From: Streptomyces achromogenes
GTDB taxonomy: Bacteria; Actinomycetota; Actinomycetes; Streptomycetales; Streptomycetaceae
Assembly (NCBI RefSeq): GCF_030816715.1
Contig: NZ_JAUSYH010000001.1
Span: forward strand, 5,952,001 to 6,016,000
Direction of reading: 5' to 3'
Length of the DNA: 64,000 bases
Below the pieces are notes generated by a model. The model was given only the letters and a program-made list of their open reading frames with translations. It searched no databases and was not told the DNA's origin. Positions 24,627 to 33,447 of this stretch are shown one piece after another; position 1 is the stretch's first letter, and every line of letters starts with the position of its first letter. The position numbers and the translations under genes were made by a program.

Positions 24627-26027
24627 GTGGCCGCCAGCAGCACCCCCGATACGGCACCTGCCGCACCCGCCGTGAAGCGGGACCGCACCCACTACCTGTA
24701 CATCGCGGTGATCGTCGCGGTCGCCATCGGCATCGCCGTGGGTCTCGCCGCCCCCGACTTCGCCGTCGAGCTGAAGCCCATCGGCACCGGCTTCGTGAAC
24801 CTGATCAAGATGATGATCTCGCCGATCATCTTCTGCACGATCGTTCTCGGCATCGGATCCGTACGGCAGGCCGCCAAGGTCGGCAAGGTCGGCGGTATCG
24901 CGCTCGGCTACTTCGTGGTCATGTCGCTCGTGGCGCTCACCATCGGCCTGGTCGTCGGCAACATCCTGGAGCCCGGCAGCGGCCTCCACATCACCGACGC
25001 CGTGAAGGAGACCGGCCAGGCGCAGGTCTCGGCCGAGGCCAAGGACACCACCGAGTTCCTGCTCGGCATCATCCCCACCACGATCCTCTCCGCGTTCACC
25101 CAGCCGGACGTCCTGCAGACCCTGCTCATCGCGCTGCTCTGCGGTTTCGCCCTTCAGGGCATGGGCAAGGCCGGCCGACCGATCCTGCGTGGCGTCGAGC
25201 ACATCCAGCGGCTCGTCTTCCGCATCCTCGCGATGGTCATGTGGGCCGCCCCGATCGGCGCGTTCGGCGCGATGGCCGCGGTCGTCGGCTCGGCGGGCGT
25301 GGACGCGCTCAAGAGCCTCGCCGTCCTGATGCTCGGCTTCTACACCACGTGTTTCCTGTTCGTCTTCATCGTGCTCGGCGCGCTGCTGAGGATCTTCACG
25401 GGCCTGAACATCCTGACGTTCTTCAAGTACCTCGCTCGTGAGTTCCTGCTGATCCTGTCCACCTCCTCCTCCGAGTCCGCGCTGCCGCGCCTCATCGCGA
25501 AGATGGAGCACCTGGGCGTCAGCAAGCCCGTCGTCGGCATCACCGTCCCGACCGGCTACTCCTTCAACCTCGACGGCACCATGATCTACATGACCATGGC
25601 GTCCCTGTTCATCGCCGACGCCATGGGCACGCCGATGTCGATCGGCGAGCAGATCCCGCTGCTGCTCTTCCTCTTCGTCGCCTCCAAGGGCGCGGCCGGC
25701 GTCACCGGCGCCGGCATGGCGACCCTGGCCGGCGGTCTGCAGTCGCACAAGCCCGCCCTGGTGGACGGCATGGGCCTCATCGTCGGCATCGACCGGTTCA
25801 TGAGCGAGGCACGCGCCCTCACCAACTTCGCCGGCAACGCCGTCGCCACGGTCCTCATCGGCACCTGGACGAAGGAGATCGACAAGGAGCGCGTCCAGCT
25901 GGTGCTGGCCGGCGGCCTGCCGTTCGACGAGAAGACCCTGCTCGACCACGACGACGAGGACGACGTCGTCGCGGCGGACCTGCCCGAGCAGCGCGAAGAG
26001 GGCGAGAAGGAACTCGCCAAGGCCTGA
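24627..26027 (+). CDS. dctA: DctA-type cation:C4-dicarboxylate symporter
   Basis: 466 residues from GTG 24627, 6 nt after AAGGAGG. It is a DAACS family transporter that brings in succinate, fumarate or malate with cations. The first segment HYLYIAVIVAVAIGIAVGLAAP, the FVNLIKMMISPIIFCTIVLGI motif, the serine-rich loop LILSTSSSESALPRLIAKME and the substrate motif PTGYSFNLDGTMIYMTMASLFIADAMG are all intact, as is the FVASKGAAGVTGAGMATLAGGL hairpin. The acidic tail (DDEDDVVAADLPEQREEGEKE) is cytoplasmic. Expression is probably controlled by the adjacent CitA/CitB-like system. Confidence 0.95.
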   Translation: MAASSTPDTAPAAPAVKRDRTHYLYIAVIVAVAIGIAVGLAAPDFAVELKPIGTGFVNLIKMMISPIIFCTIVLGIGSVRQAAKVGKVGGIALGYFVVMSLVALTIGLVVGNILEPGSGLHITDAVKETGQAQVSAEAKDTTEFLLGIIPTTILSAFTQPDVLQTLLIALLCGFALQGMGKAGRPILRGVEHIQRLVFRILAMVMWAAPIGAFGAMAAVVGSAGVDALKSLAVLMLGFYTTCFLFVFIVLGALLRIFTGLNILTFFKYLAREFLLILSTSSSESALPRLIAKMEHLGVSKPVVGITVPTGYSFNLDGTMIYMTMASLFIADAMGTPMSIGEQIPLLLFLFVASKGAAGVTGAGMATLAGGLQSHKPALVDGMGLIVGIDRFMSEARALTNFAGNAVATVLIGTWTKEIDKERVQLVLAGGLPFDEKTLLDHDDEDDVVAADLPEQREEGEKELAKA

Positions 26028-26041
26028 CGGCCCCACGGACT

Positions 26042-26082
26042 CCGGATGTCCGGCCCCGCCTGAACCGGGGCCGGACATCCGG
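26042..26082 (+). terminator. Hairpin after dctA
   Basis: A perfect 17-bp stem (26042-26058 with 26066-26082) with a 7-nt loop, 14 bp after the stop. A second terminator with a T tract lies 59 bp further. Confidence 0.8.
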
Positions 26083-26104
26083 CCGACCTCCTCCCCACCG
26101 TTAC

Positions 26105-26144
26105 CGGGCCCCACCGTCTCCGGGCGGGCCCCACCGTCTCCGGG
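26105..26144. repeat. Two exact 20-bp tandem copies
   Basis: CGGGCCCCACCGTCTCCGGG occurs twice head-to-tail, between the two hairpins that follow dctA. It is non-coding, and its end forms the left arm of the second terminator. Confidence 0.8.
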
Positions 26145-26185
26145 CGGCCGAGCACTCCCCCGTGGCTCGGTCGCCCGGTCTTTTT
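26141..26185 (+). terminator. Terminator before the MerR gene
   Basis: CGGGCGGCCGAGC pairs with GCTCGGTCGCCCG (one G-T pair) around an 11-nt loop, then GTC and a TTTTT run (26181-26185). Confidence 0.75.
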
Positions 26186-26218
26186 GCTTTCCCCCGTCCC
26201 TGCCCTCGGGCGCACCTC

Positions 26219-26249
26219 TTGCCCTGACGTCGGCGTCAAGGATTACGGT
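26219..26249 (+). promoter_or_regulatory. MerR-type promoter with 19-bp spacer and dyad
   Basis: -35 TTGCCC (26219-26224), 19-bp spacer, -10 TACGGT (26244-26249). The spacer carries TGACG-TCGG-CGTCA. A long spacer with a central dyad is the hallmark of promoters that MerR proteins activate by DNA distortion. Initiation 7-8 nt after the -10 would fall on ATG 26257. Confidence 0.5.
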
Positions 26250-26256
26250 CGTGGAC

Positions 26257-26685
26257 ATGCGCATCGGAGAGCTGGCCGCGCGGGCCGGGACGACGACCCG
26301 GACGCTGCGGTACTACGAGTCGCGGGGGCTGTTGCCCGCGCGGCGCGGCGACAACGGGTACCGGACGTACGACGAGGGCGATCTGCGGCTGCTGCGGCAG
26401 ATCAGGACGCTCCAGGACTTCGGGTTCGACCTGGAGGAGACCCGGCCCTTCGTGGAGTGTCTGCGGGCCGGGCACCCGCAGGGCGACTCGTGTCCGGCGT
26501 CGCTCGTGGTCTACCGCCGCAAGCTCGACGAGCTGGACGCGCTCATCGGCGAGCTGCGGGCGGTCCGCGAGACGGTCGCCGGACAGCTCGTGCGGGCCGA
26601 GCGGGCGCGGGACGAGCTGGCGGCCGAGGCGCTGGCTCCGGGGGGTCCGGAGCCGGGGTGCGAACTGGGAGGGCGAGGACTGTGA
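26257..26685 (+). CDS. MerR-family transcriptional regulator
   Basis: 142 residues from ATG 26257; GTG 26251 is in frame but would lie ahead of the likely transcription start. N-terminal winged helix: MRIGELAARAGTTTRTLRYYESRGLLPARRGDNGYRTYDEGDLRLLRQIRTLQDFGFDLEE. A dimer helix follows (YRRKLDELDALIGELRAVRETV). Three Cys are present (ECLRAGHPQGDSC and near the end), too widely spaced to name a metal or SoxR-type cluster. It overlaps the following thioredoxin gene by 4 bp, so it probably controls a redox pair with itself. Confidence 0.88.
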   Translation: MRIGELAARAGTTTRTLRYYESRGLLPARRGDNGYRTYDEGDLRLLRQIRTLQDFGFDLEETRPFVECLRAGHPQGDSCPASLVVYRRKLDELDALIGELRAVRETVAGQLVRAERARDELAAEALAPGGPEPGCELGGRGL

Positions 26686-27014
26686 TCAAGGCGGACGGCG
26701 TGACCGAGGTGACGGACGACGACTTCGGGGCGCAGGTGCTGGAGGCGGAACTGCCGGTGCTCGTGCAGTTCACGGCCGAGTGGTGCGGCCCCTGCCGGCA
26801 GCTGGGCCCGGTACTGGGCAGCATCGCCGAGAAGGAGGGCGAGCGGCTGAAGGTCGTACAGCTGGACGTGGACCGCAATCCGCGGACCGCGATCGCGTAC
26901 CACGTGCTGTCGACGCCCACCCTCATGGTGTTCCGGGGCGGTGAGCCCGTGCGGTCGATGGTGGGGGCGCGGCCCAGGCGCCGGCTGCTGGAGGAGATCG
27001 CCGACGTGCTCTGA
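26682..27014 (+). CDS. Thioredoxin
   Basis: 110 residues, the standard thioredoxin size, from GTG 26682 that overlaps the MerR stop (GTGA). Active site WCGPC in VLVQFTAEWCGPCRQLGPVLGSIAEKEG; the cis-Pro loop is VLSTPTLMVFRGG. It is a cytoplasmic disulfide reductant normally recycled by thioredoxin reductase, which is not in this window. Cotranscription with a MerR regulator suggests redox- or thiol-stress control. It is distinct from the TPR-fused thioredoxin at 11344, whose active site is WCQPC. Confidence 0.93.
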   Translation: MIKADGVTEVTDDDFGAQVLEAELPVLVQFTAEWCGPCRQLGPVLGSIAEKEGERLKVVQLDVDRNPRTAIAYHVLSTPTLMVFRGGEPVRSMVGARPRRRLLEEIADVL

Positions 27015-27056
27015 CCCGGGCGACGGGAACACCGCGCCGCATACGGGCCGATACGA

Positions 27057-27092
27057 AGAAATCCCCCGAGCAATTGTGCTCGGGGGATTTCT
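27057..27092 (+). terminator. Hairpin after the thioredoxin gene
   Basis: A perfect 16-bp stem AGAAATCCCCCGAGCA / TGCTCGGGGGATTTCT with loop ATTG, 42 bp after the stop. It separates the MerR-Trx operon from helD. Confidence 0.85.
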
Positions 27093-27113
27093 CGGCGTAT
27101 ATTGAGTGATTCG

Positions 27114-27135
27114 CGACTTCATTTCAATGAAGTCG
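27114..27135. promoter_or_regulatory. CGACTTCAT/ATGAAGTCG palindrome upstream of helD
   Basis: Arms CGACTTCAT and ATGAAGTCG separated by TTCA, ten paired positions in all, lying 43 bp before the helD start in an AT-rich island (about 27090-27180). Likely regulator site. It does not resemble the GC-rich rifamycin-associated element reported upstream of some helR genes. Confidence 0.5.
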
Positions 27136-27178
27136 TAATGCGGTTCACTGAAGGCATCATATCCGGGCGGGAGCTGAA

Positions 27179-29443
27179 TTGTCAAACGCCGATTTCGAAT
27201 TGCAGCGCGAGCAGGAATTCATCGACGATCTGTACGCGCGCGTGGACGCCCTGCGCGGCGACACCGAGGTCTCCGTCACGGACGCGCTCGCCCAGGGCGA
27301 CACCCCCATGCAGGCCCGGCTCGAGCGGGACATCCTCGTGGCCGAGCGCTCGGGGCTGCTCGCCGCGCTGAACGCGGTCGACGGCTCCCTGTGCTTCGGC
27401 CGCATCGACCTCGCCTCCGGAGTCCACCACCACATCGGCCGCATCGGCCTGCGCGCCGGCGACGCCGAACGCACACCGGTCCTGATCGACTGGCGGGCCG
27501 GCGTCGCCCGCCCGTTCTACCTCGCCACCGGCCACACCCCGATGGGGCTGCGCAGGCGACGGCACCTCACGAGCGAGGGCCGCCGGGTCACCGCCCTGCA
27601 CGACGAGATCCTCGACATCGGCGACCCCACCCGCACCGGCCACGAGGACCCGACCGGCGACGCCGTCCTGCTCGCCGCGCTCGACTCGGCACGCACCGGC
27701 CGTATGCACGACATCGTGCAGACCATCCAGGCCGAGCAGGACGACATCATCCGCGCCCCCCACCGGGGGGTGCTGGTGGTCGAGGGAGGTCCCGGCACCG
27801 GCAAGACGGCCGTCGCCCTGCACCGCGCCGCCTACCTCCTCTACGAGCACCGGCAACTGCTCGCCAAACGGGCCGTCCTGATCGTCGGCCCCAACCCCGC
27901 CTTCCTCGGCTACATCGGCGAGGTGCTGCCCGCGCTCGGTGAGACCGGCGTGCTCCTGGCGACGGTCGGCGAACTGTTCCCCGGCGTGCGGGCGACGGCC
28001 GCCGACACCCGCGAGGCGGCCGCGGTCAAGGGCCGCGCCGACATGGCGGACGTCCTCGCCGACGTCGTACGCGACTGGCAGGCCCTGCCCGACCCGGTCA
28101 TCGCGATCGAGCACGACCGCGAGATCCTGATGCTCGACGACGGTCTCGTGCGGGTGGCCCGCGAACGCACCCGGGCCGCCGGGCTGCCGCACAACGCGGC
28201 CCGCGAGCACTTCGAGGGCCACATCCTCAACACCCTCACCGACATGGTCGCCGAGCGCCTGGGCACCGACCCCTTCGACGGCACCAACCTCCTCGACCCG
28301 AGCGACGTCACCCAGATCCGCGACGAGCTCGCCGAGAACCCCGAGGTGTGGGCCGCCGTCGACCAGCTGTGGCCGCGGCTGACCCCGCAGCGCCTGGTCG
28401 CGGACTTCCTCGCCGACCCGGTGGGCTACGTCTCCGACGACGACGCGGCCGTCATCCGCCGCCCGGTGACCCGCGCCTGGACGGTGGCCGACGTGCCGCT
28501 CCTCGACGAGGCCGCCGAACTCCTCGGCGAGGACGACCGGGTGACCCGGGCCCGGGCGGAACGGGAACGCGAGACGCAGATCGCCTACGCCCAGGGCGTC
28601 CTGGACGTCTCGTACGCCTCCCGCACCTACGAGTTCGACGACAAGGACGAGGAGGACTCCGAGGTCCTGTCCGCGCACGACATCATCGACGCGGAGCGGT
28701 TCGCCGAGCGTCACGAGGAGGACGACCACCGCAGCGCCGCCGAACGCGCGGCGGCCGACCGCACCTGGGCGTTCGGCCACATCATCGTCGACGAGGCGCA
28801 GGAGCTGTCGCCGATGGCGTGGCGGCTGCTCATGCGGCGCTGCCCGACCCGCTCCATGACGCTGGTCGGCGACCCCGCGCAGACCGCCGAGGCGGCCGGC
28901 GTCGGAGCGTGGGCGGACATTCTCGAGCCGTACGTGCAGGACCGCTGGGAGCACACCCGCCTGGGCGTCAACTACCGCACCCCGGCCGAGATCATGGAGG
29001 TGGCGGCGGCCGTCGTGCGCGCCGAGGACCCGGACTTCGCACCGCCGAGCTCGGTCCGGTCCACCGGCGTGCGGCCGTGGGCGCGCGCGACCGACGACCT
29101 GCCGGGCGCGGTGGCCGAGGCGGTCGAGGAGCTGACGCCCGCCGAGGGGCGGCTCGCGGTCATCGCCCCGCGCGGTCTGCACCGGCGGCTCGCGGCGCGG
29201 CTGGACGGCGTGACGGCGGGCGCGGAGCCCGATCTCACGCGGACCGTCGTCCTGCTGGACCCCCGTCAGGCCAAGGGCCTCGAGTTCGACTCCGTCCTCG
29301 TGGTGGAGCCGTCCCGGTACGGCACCAGCGACCTGTACGTGGCGCTGACCCGTGCGACGCAACGGCTCGGCGTGGTGCACAGCCGCCCCCTGCCGAAGGC
29401 GCTGGCCGAGGCGTTCCGGTCGCCCGGGACCGGCACGGCGTGA
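27179..29443 (+). CDS. helD: HelD-family RNA polymerase-associated ATPase (UvrD-like)
   Basis: 754 residues from TTG 27179, with a GGGCGGGAG ribosome site upstream. N-terminal coiled-coil arm (EQEFIDDLYARVDALRGD, then QARLERDILVAERSGLLAALNAV), then two helicase-like lobes. Walker A GGPGTGKTAVALHRAAYLL is at about residue 205; the Walker B/DEAQ box is IIVDEAQELSPMAWRLLMRR at about 540; VGDPAQTAEAAG and the terminal motif KGLEFDSVLVVEPSRYG with DLYVALTRATQRL close the set. HelD proteins bind RNA polymerase, push into its channels and recycle stalled enzyme. Some relatives (HelR) protect against rifamycins. The acidic DDKDEEDSE loop (about 485) is typical. Confidence 0.88.
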   Translation: MSNADFELQREQEFIDDLYARVDALRGDTEVSVTDALAQGDTPMQARLERDILVAERSGLLAALNAVDGSLCFGRIDLASGVHHHIGRIGLRAGDAERTPVLIDWRAGVARPFYLATGHTPMGLRRRRHLTSEGRRVTALHDEILDIGDPTRTGHEDPTGDAVLLAALDSARTGRMHDIVQTIQAEQDDIIRAPHRGVLVVEGGPGTGKTAVALHRAAYLLYEHRQLLAKRAVLIVGPNPAFLGYIGEVLPALGETGVLLATVGELFPGVRATAADTREAAAVKGRADMADVLADVVRDWQALPDPVIAIEHDREILMLDDGLVRVARERTRAAGLPHNAAREHFEGHILNTLTDMVAERLGTDPFDGTNLLDPSDVTQIRDELAENPEVWAAVDQLWPRLTPQRLVADFLADPVGYVSDDDAAVIRRPVTRAWTVADVPLLDEAAELLGEDDRVTRARAERERETQIAYAQGVLDVSYASRTYEFDDKDEEDSEVLSAHDIIDAERFAERHEEDDHRSAAERAAADRTWAFGHIIVDEAQELSPMAWRLLMRRCPTRSMTLVGDPAQTAEAAGVGAWADILEPYVQDRWEHTRLGVNYRTPAEIMEVAAAVVRAEDPDFAPPSSVRSTGVRPWARATDDLPGAVAEAVEELTPAEGRLAVIAPRGLHRRLAARLDGVTAGAEPDLTRTVVLLDPRQAKGLEFDSVLVVEPSRYGTSDLYVALTRATQRLGVVHSRPLPKALAEAFRSPGTGTA

Positions 29444-29497
29444 CGGTCCCCGGCCAGCGTCGCTCCCGGGCCCGGAGCCCGGGCCCGCGCCGGCGTG

Positions 29498-29530
29498 GTG
29501 TGCGGGCGGCGGGAGAGCCCGTCCGCACAC
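29498..29530. terminator. Hairpin between convergent helD and glgB
   Basis: GTGTGCGG (29498-29505) pairs with CCGCACAC (29523-29530), enclosing a partial GGCGGG/CCCG inner stem. It lies between stops at 29443 and 29571 and can serve both. Confidence 0.5.
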
Positions 29531-29570
29531 CGCCGCACCGGCCCGCGGGGCGGCGCGGGCGCGTGCCGGC

Positions 29571-32045
29571 TCAGGCGGGCCGCAGCCACACGGTCGCCAG
29601 CGGGGGCAGCGTCAGCCGGATGCTCGCCGGCCGGCCGTGCGCGCCCTGCGGCTCCGGCTTGACCGGGTCGGGGTGGCCGACGCCGCCGCCGCCGTACCGT
29701 TCGGCGTCGGTGTTGAGGGCCTCGTGCCAGGCCGGGACGTCGTCCGGGACGCCCAGCCGGTAGTCCCGGCGGACGACGGGGGACAGGTTGGAGACGGACA
29801 GCAGCGAGGAGCCCTCGGCGTCGCGCCGCAGGAAGGCGAAGACGTTGTCCTCCGCGGCGTCCCCGACCACCCACTCGAAGCCCGCCGGGTCGGTGTCCCG
29901 CTGCCAGAGGGCGGGCACCGCCCGGTAGACGGCGTTGAGGTCGCGGACCAGGTCCCGCACGCCCCGGTGGTCGGCCTCCGCCCCGTACGCCGGATCCAGC
30001 AGCCACCAGTCGGGGCCGTGCGCCTCGGACCACTCCGCGCCCTGCGCGAACTCCTGCCCCATGAAGAGAAGTTGCTTGCCCGGGTGGGCCCACATGTACG
30101 CCAGGTACGCCCGCAGGTCGGCGCGCTGCCGCCACCAGTCGCCCGGCATCTTCGACACCAGCGACCGCTTGCCGTGCACGACCTCGTCGTGGGAGATCGG
30201 CAGCACGTAGTTCTCGCTGTACGCGTACACCATCGAGAACGTCATCTCGTGGTGGTGGTACCTGCGGTGCACCGGCTCGTGGCTCATGTACGCCAGCGAG
30301 TCGTGCATCCAGCCCATGTTCCACTTCAGCCCGAAACCGAGCCCGCCGAAGCCGCTGGGGCCCGAGTGGTGGGTGGCGCGGGTCACCCCGTCCCAGGCGG
30401 TGGACTCCTCGGCGATCGTCACGACGCCCGGGTTGCGGCGGTACACCGTCGCGTTCATCTCCTGCAGGAACGCCACCGCGTCCAGGTTCTCCCGGCCGCC
30501 GTGCTCGTTCGGCGTCCACTGGCCCGCCTCGCGCGAGTAGTCCAGGTAGAGCATGGAGGCCACGGCGTCCACCCGCAGGCCGTCGATGTGGAACTCCTCG
30601 CACCAGTAGGTGGCGTTCGCCACCAGGAAGTTGCGCACCTCACGCCGGCCGAAGTCGAACTCCAGCGTCCCCCAGTCGGGGTGGGCGGCGCGCAACGGGT
30701 CCGCGTGCTCGTACAGCGGCCGCCCGTCGAACTCGGCGAGCGCCCACTCGTCGCGCGGGAAGTGCGCCGGCACCCAGTCCATCAGGACGCCGATGCCGGC
30801 CCGGTGCAGCGCGTCCACCAGGCACCTGAAGTCGTCCGGCGTGCCGAGGCGGGCGGTGGGCGCGTAGAAGCCGGTGACCTGGTAGCCCCAGGACCCGCCG
30901 AAGGGATGCTCGGCGACCGGCATCAGCTCCACGTGTGTGAAGCCGAGGTCCTTCACATAGGCGGGCAGCTGCTCGGCGAGCTGACGATACGTCAGTCCCG
31001 GTCGCCAGGACGCCAGATGAAGCTCGTACACCGAGAACGGGGCCTCGTGCACGGCTATCTCGGCCCGCCGGGCCAGCCACTCGGCGTCACCCCACTCGTA
31101 CCGCGAGGCGTCCACGACCGACGACGTGGCCGGCGGGACCTCCGTACGCCGCGCCATCGGGTCGGCGCGCAGGGTGTGCGAGCCGTCGGGACGGGTGATG
31201 TCGAACTTGTACAGCGCGCCCTCGCCGACCCCGGGCAGGAACAGCTCCCACACCCCGGACGACCCGAGGGACCGCATCGGACACCCGGTGGAGTCCCAGT
31301 AGTTGAACGTGCCCGCCAGCCGGACGCCGCGCGCGTTCGGGGCCCACACGGCGAAGCCCGTGCCGCTCACGCCCTGGTGGGTCCGCGGGTGCGCGCCGAG
31401 CACCGTCCACAGCTGCTCGTGCCGGCCCTCGCCGATCAGATGCAGGTCCAGCTCGCCCAGGGTGGGCCGGAAGCGGTAGGAGTCCTCGGTCTCCACGGTC
31501 GCGTCCTCGTACGTCACGAGGAGCCGGTAGTCCGGCGGCCCCTTGAGCGGCAGCAGACCGGAGAAGAAGCCGTCACCGTCGTCGTGGAGCACGGCGCGCA
31601 GCTCGCCGGCGACCACCTCCACCGACCGCGCGTACGGGCGCAGCGCTCGGAAGACCACCCCGCCCGGCGCGGGGTGCGCGCCCAGCACGGAGTGCGGATC
31701 GTGATGCGTGCCCTCCAGCAGACGCGCGCGGTCGGCGGCGTCCGGGGCACTCCGGAACTCCACGACCGCCTCCGGCGAGGGGGCGGCGTCCGGGGTGCTC
31801 CGGGACTCCGCGACCACCCCGGGCGAGGGGTCCGCCTCCGGCAGGGGGTGCGCCTGCGCTGAGGGGACTGCCTGCGTGGAGGGGCCTGCCTTCGGCAGGG
31901 GATCCGCCTGCGGTGAGATGTCCGTCTCCGGTGCGCCGTCCGCTGTCGGGGGGCGGTGCGCCTCCGGGACGGACGGGGCCGCCGGTGGTGCGGCGGGGGA
32001 CCTGCTGTGCTGCGGTGCGGCCTTCTCGACCTTCTTCGGGGTCAC
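29571..32045 (-). CDS. glgB: 1,4-alpha-glucan branching enzyme
   Basis: 824 residues from GTG 32045, with GAGGAGG upstream. It introduces alpha-1,6 branches into alpha-glucan. The first 100 residues are a Pro/Ala/Ser-rich extension with internal repeats (SRSTPDAAPSPEAVVE, FRSAPDAA), then the N1/CBM48 domains (THHDPHSVLGAHPAPGG). GH13 motifs: DWVPAHFPRDEWAL, catalytic Asp in GLRVDAVASMLYLDYSRE, acid/base Glu in VVTIAEESTAWDGV and the Asp of LPISHDEVVHGKRSL. Last gene of glgE-treS-mak-glgB, starting 13 bp after mak. It completes the GlgE pathway by branching maltose-1-phosphate-derived chains. Streptomyces often carry a second glgB elsewhere. Confidence 0.96.
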   Translation of the reverse strand: MTPKKVEKAAPQHSRSPAAPPAAPSVPEAHRPPTADGAPETDISPQADPLPKAGPSTQAVPSAQAHPLPEADPSPGVVAESRSTPDAAPSPEAVVEFRSAPDAADRARLLEGTHHDPHSVLGAHPAPGGVVFRALRPYARSVEVVAGELRAVLHDDGDGFFSGLLPLKGPPDYRLLVTYEDATVETEDSYRFRPTLGELDLHLIGEGRHEQLWTVLGAHPRTHQGVSGTGFAVWAPNARGVRLAGTFNYWDSTGCPMRSLGSSGVWELFLPGVGEGALYKFDITRPDGSHTLRADPMARRTEVPPATSSVVDASRYEWGDAEWLARRAEIAVHEAPFSVYELHLASWRPGLTYRQLAEQLPAYVKDLGFTHVELMPVAEHPFGGSWGYQVTGFYAPTARLGTPDDFRCLVDALHRAGIGVLMDWVPAHFPRDEWALAEFDGRPLYEHADPLRAAHPDWGTLEFDFGRREVRNFLVANATYWCEEFHIDGLRVDAVASMLYLDYSREAGQWTPNEHGGRENLDAVAFLQEMNATVYRRNPGVVTIAEESTAWDGVTRATHHSGPSGFGGLGFGLKWNMGWMHDSLAYMSHEPVHRRYHHHEMTFSMVYAYSENYVLPISHDEVVHGKRSLVSKMPGDWWRQRADLRAYLAYMWAHPGKQLLFMGQEFAQGAEWSEAHGPDWWLLDPAYGAEADHRGVRDLVRDLNAVYRAVPALWQRDTDPAGFEWVVGDAAEDNVFAFLRRDAEGSSLLSVSNLSPVVRRDYRLGVPDDVPAWHEALNTDAERYGGGGVGHPDPVKPEPQGAHGRPASIRLTLPPLATVWLRPA

Positions 32046-32058
32046 GTGCGGAGCCTCC

Positions 32059-33447
32059 TCAAGGCAGGTCGGGGGGTGCGGCGAGGCGTCGTATCGCGGA
32101 CAGGGGTACGGGAAGCCAGTCCGGCCGGTGCCGGGCCTCGTAGACGACCTCGTAGATCGCCTTGTCCGTCTCGTAGGCCCGCAGCAGCACGGGGTCGGTC
32201 CGCGGGTCGACGCCCGCCGCCTCGGCGTAGCCGGAGCAGTAGGCCGCCCGGCAGGCGTGCGCCCAGCCCGGGGCAGGCGGGTCGGCGGAGTGGGCCGCGT
32301 AGTCGAAGGAGCGCAGCATGCCCGCCACGTCCCGCACGGCCGGCTGCGGCATCCGGCGCTCGCCCAGCGGTCTGGCCGGCTCGCCCTCGAAGTCGATCAG
32401 CGACCACTCGCCCGAGGCGGCCCGCAGACACTGCCCGAGGTGCAGGTCGCCGTGGACGCGCTGGGCGGTCCAGGTGCGGCCCTCGGCCGCGAGATCGGCC
32501 AGCGCGGTGAAGGCGGTGCGCAGCGCGGGCGCGTACGGACGCAGTGCGGGCACCGCCTGCGCGGCCGCGTCGAGCCGCTCGATCATGCCGTGCACCGCCG
32601 GCCCCGTCTGCGCCTGCCCCAGCGTCGCCGTGGGCAGTGCCCGGGCCAGCGCCCCGTGCACCTCGGCCGTGGCCCGGCCCAGGGCCCGCGCCTCGGCGGT
32701 GAAGTCCTCGCCCTTGGCCAGTTCCCGCAGCGCCAGCTCCCAGCCGTCCGCCGCGCCCTGCACATACGGCTGGAGCACGGCCAGGACGTACGACTCGTCC
32801 TCGTGCCCGTCGCCGCCGAGGTCCGCGTGCATCCACGCGGTCGGCGCGGGCACCCGGGGGCAGCCCTCGCGGGCCAGCGCCAGCGGCAGCTCCAGGTCCG
32901 GGTTGACGCCGGGCACCACCCGGCGCAACAGCTTCAGGATGAACGTATCTCCATAGATCACGGACGAGTTCGACTGCTCGCCCGTCAGCCGGCGCGGGAC
33001 CAGTCCCGACCGGATCTCCTGCTCCGGGTCGCGCTCGCAGCGCAGCGCGCCGATCCGCGTCCCGGTGCGCAGCGCCTCCAGCAGCAGCTCGGCCGGCCGG
33101 GTGTCGTACAGCGCGTCGAAGACGGTCCGCCCGGCCAGCGGCCCCTGGGTCACATGCCCGATCAGCGCGGGCGCGAGCCGGGGCGGCAGGGCCGCGCGGA
33201 CGCCGATCAGCAGCTGGTAGCAGTCGCCCGGGGCCGCGCCCTGCCGGGCGCGCACCAGCAGGTGGTACAGGCCCAGCCGCGCTCCGGCCGGCAGCAGTTC
33301 GGTGGCCGCCACCAGCGAGAACCCGGTGACCGGGCGCCCCTTGCCGGCGAACCAGCGCTGCCGGGGCAGCCACTCGCGCAGCAGGGGGTCCAGGGACGCG
33401 AGGAGGCCGGGGCTCGTCTTGCCGGAGAGTGTGACAGTTTCCGCCAT
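32059..33447 (-). CDS. mak: Maltokinase
   Basis: 462 residues from ATG 33447. It phosphorylates maltose with ATP to alpha-maltose 1-phosphate, the donor for GlgE. N-terminal cap: LLREWLPRQRWFAGKGRPVTGFSLVAATELL. The kinase-like C-lobe has the catalytic HGDLHLGQCLR (about residue 330) and the metal-binding LIDFEGEPARPLGERR, then DVAGMLRSFDYAA. In Streptomyces it is also called Pep2 and may be fused to TreS in other genera. It is separate from TreS here but adjacent (86 bp). The spacer includes a GC-rich inverted stretch but no clear terminator. Confidence 0.94.
   Translation of the reverse strand: MAETVTLSGKTSPGLLASLDPLLREWLPRQRWFAGKGRPVTGFSLVAATELLPAGARLGLYHLLVRARQGAAPGDCYQLLIGVRAALPPRLAPALIGHVTQGPLAGRTVFDALYDTRPAELLLEALRTGTRIGALRCERDPEQEIRSGLVPRRLTGEQSNSSVIYGDTFILKLLRRVVPGVNPDLELPLALAREGCPRVPAPTAWMHADLGGDGHEDESYVLAVLQPYVQGAADGWELALRELAKGEDFTAEARALGRATAEVHGALARALPTATLGQAQTGPAVHGMIERLDAAAQAVPALRPYAPALRTAFTALADLAAEGRTWTAQRVHGDLHLGQCLRAASGEWSLIDFEGEPARPLGERRMPQPAVRDVAGMLRSFDYAAHSADPPAPGWAHACRAAYCSGYAEAAGVDPRTDPVLLRAYETDKAIYEVVYEARHRPDWLPVPLSAIRRLAAPPDLP

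Noticed and set aside
27090..27180. Rifamycin-associated element upstream of helD
   Set aside because: The palindrome seen is AT-rich and differs from the known GC-rich element.
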